From Campylobacterales bacterium (GTDB taxonomy: Bacteria > Campylobacterota > Campylobacteria > Campylobacterales > Hydrogenimonadaceae), in contig JAMONQ010000125.1 in NCBI GenBank assembly GCA_027065635.1, forward strand, positions 1 through 8,609: DNA of 8,609 nucleotides, given 5' to 3'. Within the stretch, counting starts at the first letter, position 1; each line of letters starts with the position of its first letter. This document shows, one piece after another, positions 6,191 to 8,609 of this stretch. The notes beneath the pieces are model-generated. The model did no database searches and had not been told where the DNA came from. It saw only the letters and a program-made list of their open reading frames with translations. The position numbers and the translations under genes are program-made.

Positions 6191-6934
6191 ACACCTCTTC
6201 ATGCCGCCCAAAAGATCCTCTCCGGCATGGCCAAAGTCGAAATCAACGCTCTGCTTCAGCTCGGAATAAAAGTTCTGGAAAAGAGAGACGACGACACATT
6301 TTTGATACGTCTGGGACAACACACCATCCAGACAAAAAGCGAAGCTCCTCTTATTCCGAAAAGAGAGTACTGGGCCGATATCGAACAGGACAGATATGGA
6401 ACGATACGCCTGACCAGACTGCACCCGAAGCCCGTACTGCTTCAAAAGGACGAGTTTTTCTCCTTCAGGCACGATATCTTGACAAAACTCGCCGAGCAGG
6501 AGGATACGGTAGGCTACATAAAAGAGCATATAATGCAGATGATGGCATCTTCACAGAACAAAGAGCAGTTTCAAACCCTTGCACACCTTTTGCTCTCTCT
6601 GCACCAGGGGGTGGTCACTCTTCCTTTTACGGAGCGTAAAAAGCGTATGCTGCTTCAGATGAGAAGAGGGAAAAAAAACGATACTTTAAAACAAAAGAGT
6701 GTAGAATTTTATGCAGCGTTCAACAACCTCGGACCTATTGAGGGTGAGATTCTAATACATGAGGGAAAGAGCCTGCTGAACATCGAGGTTTTCTACCCGA
6801 AAAGCGCGAATCTTCTAAAGGATTTCAAAGAGGAGCTGGCAGGCTTTTGGAGAATCTCCGTCTCCCTTAGCGGATCGGCCATTACTCCTTTTTGGGAGAG
6901 CGAAACGCTCGGTCTGCTGGATATCAAGGGGTAA
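6176..6934 (+). CDS. Uncharacterised protein with a FliK-like C-terminal region
   Basis: I do not recognise a named family with certainty. 252 residues, no signal peptide and no membrane helix, so probably cytosolic or exported by another route. Residues 22-90 alternate like a small beta domain (FLIRLGQHTIQTKSEAPL at 42-59, then DIEQDRYGTIRLTRL), similar in pattern to the N-terminal part of some long FliK proteins. Residues 93-165 look helical and are rich in Gln, Met and Leu. Residues 184-232 (NLGPIEGEILIHEGKS, a following strand, then KDFKEELAGFW) resemble the Flg_hook domain of FliK, where LGPvEv begins a strand-strand-helix unit. ATG 6176 overlaps the coaBC stop by 4 nt (ATGA). From memory, an uncharacterised gene occupies the same slot in Campylobacter. 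It could be a flagellar hook-length or export factor, or an unrelated look-alike. The reading frame is well supported by its tight operon fit; the function is a hypothesis. Confidence 0.85.
   Translation: MIQALTPLHAAQKILSGMAKVEINALLQLGIKVLEKRDDDTFLIRLGQHTIQTKSEAPLIPKREYWADIEQDRYGTIRLTRLHPKPVLLQKDEFFSFRHDILTKLAEQEDTVGYIKEHIMQMMASSQNKEQFQTLAHLLLSLHQGVVTLPFTERKKRMLLQMRRGKKNDTLKQKSVEFYAAFNNLGPIEGEILIHEGKSLLNIEVFYPKSANLLKDFKEELAGFWRISVSLSGSAITPFWESETLGLLDIKG
6926..6931 (+). promoter_or_regulatory. Ribosome-binding site supporting a TTG start for uppS
   Basis: AAGGGG lies 7 nt before TTG at 6939, the only suitable start: the first in-frame ATG (6972) falls inside the catalytic MDGNGRW motif. The site overlaps the last codons of the preceding gene, whose TAA is at 6932-6934. 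Confidence 0.7.
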
Positions 6935-6938
6935 AATT

Positions 6939-7622
6939 TTGGGGAATATCGCCAGACATGTCGCTATTATCATGGATGGAAACGGAAGGTGGGCCCAAGA
7001 GCGCGGTCTGAAGCGGGTAAAAGGGCATGAACGTGGAGCCGAAGCCGTAAGGAGCATAACCACATTCGCTTCCAACCATCCGGAAATCGAGGTCCTTACG
7101 CTATACGCTTTCAGTACGGAAAACTGGAAGAGACCGAAAATGGAAGTCGACTTTTTGATGAAGCTGCTCAACCGCTACCTGAAAAACGAGACCCAAACCT
7201 ACCTGAAACACAAGATACGCTTTGAAACCGTCGGCGACCTCTCCCGATTCTCGCCGGCACTTAGAGAGCAGATAGAGAAAATGAAATCGCTTACAAAAAA
7301 TTTTACACGACTTACACAGGTGCTCGCTCTAAACTACGGCTCGCAGGACGAGATAGCGAGGGCAGCCAGAAAACTATGTGACCAGAAGAGAGAAATCACG
7401 GTTGAAACTCTCGGCGAATCGATCGAGAGTGCACCTTTCGGTCCTGTCGATATCCTGATAAGGACCGGCGGCGATCAGAGACTCTCGAACTTTCTTCTGT
7501 GGCAATGCGCATATGCGGAGCTCTTCTTTACACCTACCCTGTGGCCCGATTTCAATCCGGACGAGCTCGACTCGATCATTTCTCAGTTCAAGCGCCGAGT
7601 CAGACGATTTGGAGGAATATGA
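6939..7622 (+). CDS. uppS: Undecaprenyl diphosphate synthase (isoprenyl transferase)
   Basis: Cytosolic, membrane-associated cis-prenyltransferase that extends farnesyl diphosphate with eight isoprene units to C55-PP, the lipid carrier for peptidoglycan and O-antigen precursors. 227 residues with all signature blocks: IIMDGNGRWA (10-19) with catalytic Asp13, GHERGAEAVRS (29-39), YAFSTENWKRP (56-66), NYGSQDEI (132-139) and LIRTGGDQRLSNFLLWQ (173-189) with the diphosphate-binding Arg175, Arg181 and Ser183, then Glu194 (metal site). RTGGDQR replaces the RTSGEQR common elsewhere. The start is TTG 6939, 4 nt after the preceding stop and with AAGGGG 7 nt upstream; no ATG fits before the catalytic motif. 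The stop overlaps the next gene. Confidence 0.96.
   Translation: MGNIARHVAIIMDGNGRWAQERGLKRVKGHERGAEAVRSITTFASNHPEIEVLTLYAFSTENWKRPKMEVDFLMKLLNRYLKNETQTYLKHKIRFETVGDLSRFSPALREQIEKMKSLTKNFTRLTQVLALNYGSQDEIARAARKLCDQKREITVETLGESIESAPFGPVDILIRTGGDQRLSNFLLWQCAYAELFFTPTLWPDFNPDELDSIISQFKRRVRRFGGI
7611..7616 (+). promoter_or_regulatory. Ribosome-binding site that decides the prepilin peptidase start
   Basis: GGAGGA ends 5 nt before ATG 7622 but only 2 nt before ATG 7619, so the second of two adjacent ATG codons is the better start. It lies within the last codons of uppS (stop TGA 7620-7622). Confidence 0.65.
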
Positions 7623-8407
7623 TGGCAATCCTCTTCGCACTTCTTGTAGGCCTTGCCGTCGGATCTTTCCTGAATGTTCTCATAGTACGGATACCGAAAG
7701 GCGAAAACATAGCCTTTCCCGCATCACACTGTCCAAAATGCGGCAACAAGCTTAAGTGGTGGCACAACATACCGCTGATCTCATGGATCATGCTTCAGGG
7801 GCGATGCGCCTACTGCGAAAGTCCCATAAGCAGAATCTATCCGGTAGTGGAGCTTCTAACCGGCCTCATATTCGCTCTTTTGGCCATGAAGCTCGGAGTT
7901 GGAGCGGAGTGGTTCACAGTGGCTCTGATATTCTCACTGCTTCTGGCTCTTTCCGTCATAGATTTCGAATACTATGCCGTACCGGATTCACTAAACTTCA
8001 CGGCACTCGGACTGGCCCTTCTTCTTCCGCTGATTGTCTGGGGGTGGGACTTCATTACCGGAAACTCAAACGAACTCTCCTTTTACAAGGATGAGCTGAT
8101 TCGCACTTTCAAAGATGGCGCCATCATGGGCGCCTCCTTCTTCGCACTCGGCTTTCTCGTAAAAAAGGTGGTAAAAAAGGATGCTCTCGGAGAGGCCGAT
8201 ATCATCATCGCCGCTACGATGGGTGCGCTACTTGGGCTGCCTCTGGCACTGATTGCGATCTACATCGCGGCTATTCTTGCCATAGTACCGGCATTTGCCG
8301 CCAAAGATCATATGGTTCCGTTCGTTCCGTTTCTGGCTGCCGGTACATGGATCGCCTACCTGTTCGGCGATACCTTGATGCGGTGGTGGAGTGCACTATA
8401 TGCATAA
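7622..8407 (+). CDS. Prepilin peptidase (A24 family), probably bifunctional with N-methyltransferase domain
   Basis: Polytopic inner-membrane aspartic protease that cleaves the leader of type IV pilin-like precursors and probably methylates the new N-terminus; it serves type IV pili, type II secretion or DNA-uptake systems (PilD/GspO type). 261 residues from ATG 7622. GSFLNVLIVRIP (14-25) is the conserved N-terminal motif. The cytoplasmic loop carries two Cys pairs, CPKC (37-40) and CAYC (62-65), typical of the bifunctional form. Catalytic Asp114 sits in VIDFEYYAVPD (112-122), and the second Asp193 in GEADIIIAATMGALLG (190-205). About seven or eight hydrophobic segments are visible. Odd: the family motif GxGD reads GEAD here. 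No pilin or assembly gene lies in the window, so the substrate is unknown. It overlaps uppS by one base and the next gene by 8 nt. Confidence 0.93.
   Translation: MAILFALLVGLAVGSFLNVLIVRIPKGENIAFPASHCPKCGNKLKWWHNIPLISWIMLQGRCAYCESPISRIYPVVELLTGLIFALLAMKLGVGAEWFTVALIFSLLLALSVIDFEYYAVPDSLNFTALGLALLLPLIVWGWDFITGNSNELSFYKDELIRTFKDGAIMGASFFALGFLVKKVVKKDALGEADIIIAATMGALLGLPLALIAIYIAAILAIVPAFAAKDHMVPFVPFLAAGTWIAYLFGDTLMRWWSALYA
8388..8391 (+). promoter_or_regulatory. Ribosome-binding site of the LptF/LptG-type gene
   Basis: GGAG, in the longer GGTGGAG, ends 8 nt before ATG 8400. The site lies inside the prepilin peptidase coding sequence, so the permease gene starts before its neighbour ends (overlap 8400-8407). 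Confidence 0.6.
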
Positions 8408-8609
8408 AACGTCGGAATATCTTTTCAGAACATTCAGCGGAATGTTCTTCTCGATCTTCCTGCCTATTATCGTAATAGGCTCACTGATTCTGTTCGTTCG
8501 TATCGCCAAATTGACGGAAGTGACACAGATGGATGCGTCCGAGATGCTGCTTATGTACGGCTACTCCCTTCCTACCATCCTCTTTTATACTCTGCCTGTC
8601 ACATTCTTC
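8400..8609 (+). CDS. LptF/LptG (YjgP/YjgQ) family permease, N-terminal 70 residues only
   Basis: Probable inner-membrane subunit of the LptB2FG transporter that extracts lipopolysaccharide and hands it to the Lpt bridge. Seventy residues are visible before the window ends. The pattern is that of the family N-terminus: a short amphipathic start (HKTSEYLFRTFSGMF, 2-16), a first membrane helix (about 17-34), a polar stretch with KLTEVTQMDAS (37-47), and the start of a second helix (about 54-70, with the P-x-I and LPVTFF pattern). ATG 8400 overlaps the peptidase gene by 8 nt with GGAG 8 nt upstream. LptF and LptG cannot be told apart from this fragment. The call rests on the shape of the N-terminus and on envelope context, so other small-helix transporters are not excluded. 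Confidence 0.8.
   Translation, partial: MHKTSEYLFRTFSGMFFSIFLPIIVIGSLILFVRIAKLTEVTQMDASEMLLMYGYSLPTILFYTLPVTFF
8462..8480 (+). repeat. Perfect 8-bp inverted repeat early in the LptF/LptG-type gene
   Basis: GCCTATTA (8462-8469) and TAATAGGC (8473-8480) are exact reverse complements around TCG. It sits about 60 nt inside the coding sequence, over the codons for the first membrane helix. No run of T follows, so it is not an intrinsic terminator. It may be chance. Confidence 0.35.

Noticed and set aside
7499..7621. Upstream extension of the prepilin peptidase frame into uppS
   Set aside because: The extra 41 residues have no family match, and the GSFLN motif lies at its usual distance from ATG 7622, which has GGAGGA directly upstream.
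1..8609. Search for CRISPR arrays, insertion sequences, tRNA or rRNA genes, attachment sites, toxin-antitoxin or defence genes
   Set aside because: None seen. Genes fill nearly all of the window, the only gap over 100 bp is the divergent promoter region, and composition looks even.

Overview
The window looks like chromosomal core DNA from a flagellated, Gram-negative member of the Campylobacterota (Epsilonproteobacteria). The evidence is the epsilon-type protein sequences (GlmU, CoaBC, UppS, FliP, TrmA) and the gene order fliP / glmU - coaBC - hypothetical - uppS - prepilin peptidase. From memory, that order resembles the fliP-glmU region of Campylobacter jejuni. Base composition looks near-balanced, richer in G+C than Campylobacter or Helicobacter, so a free-living (for example sulfur- or hydrogen-oxidising) relative is more likely. 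The genus cannot be fixed from the sequence alone.

Minus strand, positions 3410 to 1: a compact flagellar cluster motA - motB - fliP - trmA. motA and motB encode a stator that resembles Vibrio PomA/PomB (sodium type) more than E. coli MotA/MotB. fliP encodes a subunit of the flagellar type III export gate. trmA, cut by the window edge, encodes a tRNA m5U54 methyltransferase; it starts on GTG, overlaps the fliP stop by 4 nt, and carries four cysteines spaced as in the iron-sulfur rRNA methyltransferase RlmD.

Positions 3411 to 3615: the only intergenic region. It is a divergent promoter region of about 205 bp with a sigma28-like -10 box toward motA, a possible housekeeping promoter toward glmU, and two dyad-symmetric sequences.

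Plus strand, positions 3616 to 8609: a tightly packed, probably single operon glmU - coaBC - unknown gene - uppS - prepilin peptidase - LptF/LptG-type permease (cut by the window edge). Neighbouring genes overlap by 1 to 8 nt except for one 4-nt gap. The set supplies envelope synthesis: UDP-GlcNAc (GlmU), coenzyme A (CoaBC), the C55 lipid carrier precursor (UppS), type IV pilin-like precursor processing, and LPS export. The unknown gene product (6176-6934) has a C-terminal region resembling the FliK hook-length-control domain. Its start codon sits in the loop of a perfect 8-bp inverted repeat.

I see no mobile element, CRISPR array, RNA gene or defence system. The points of interest are unusual residues in ordinary families, the unassigned FliK-like protein and the junction structures.
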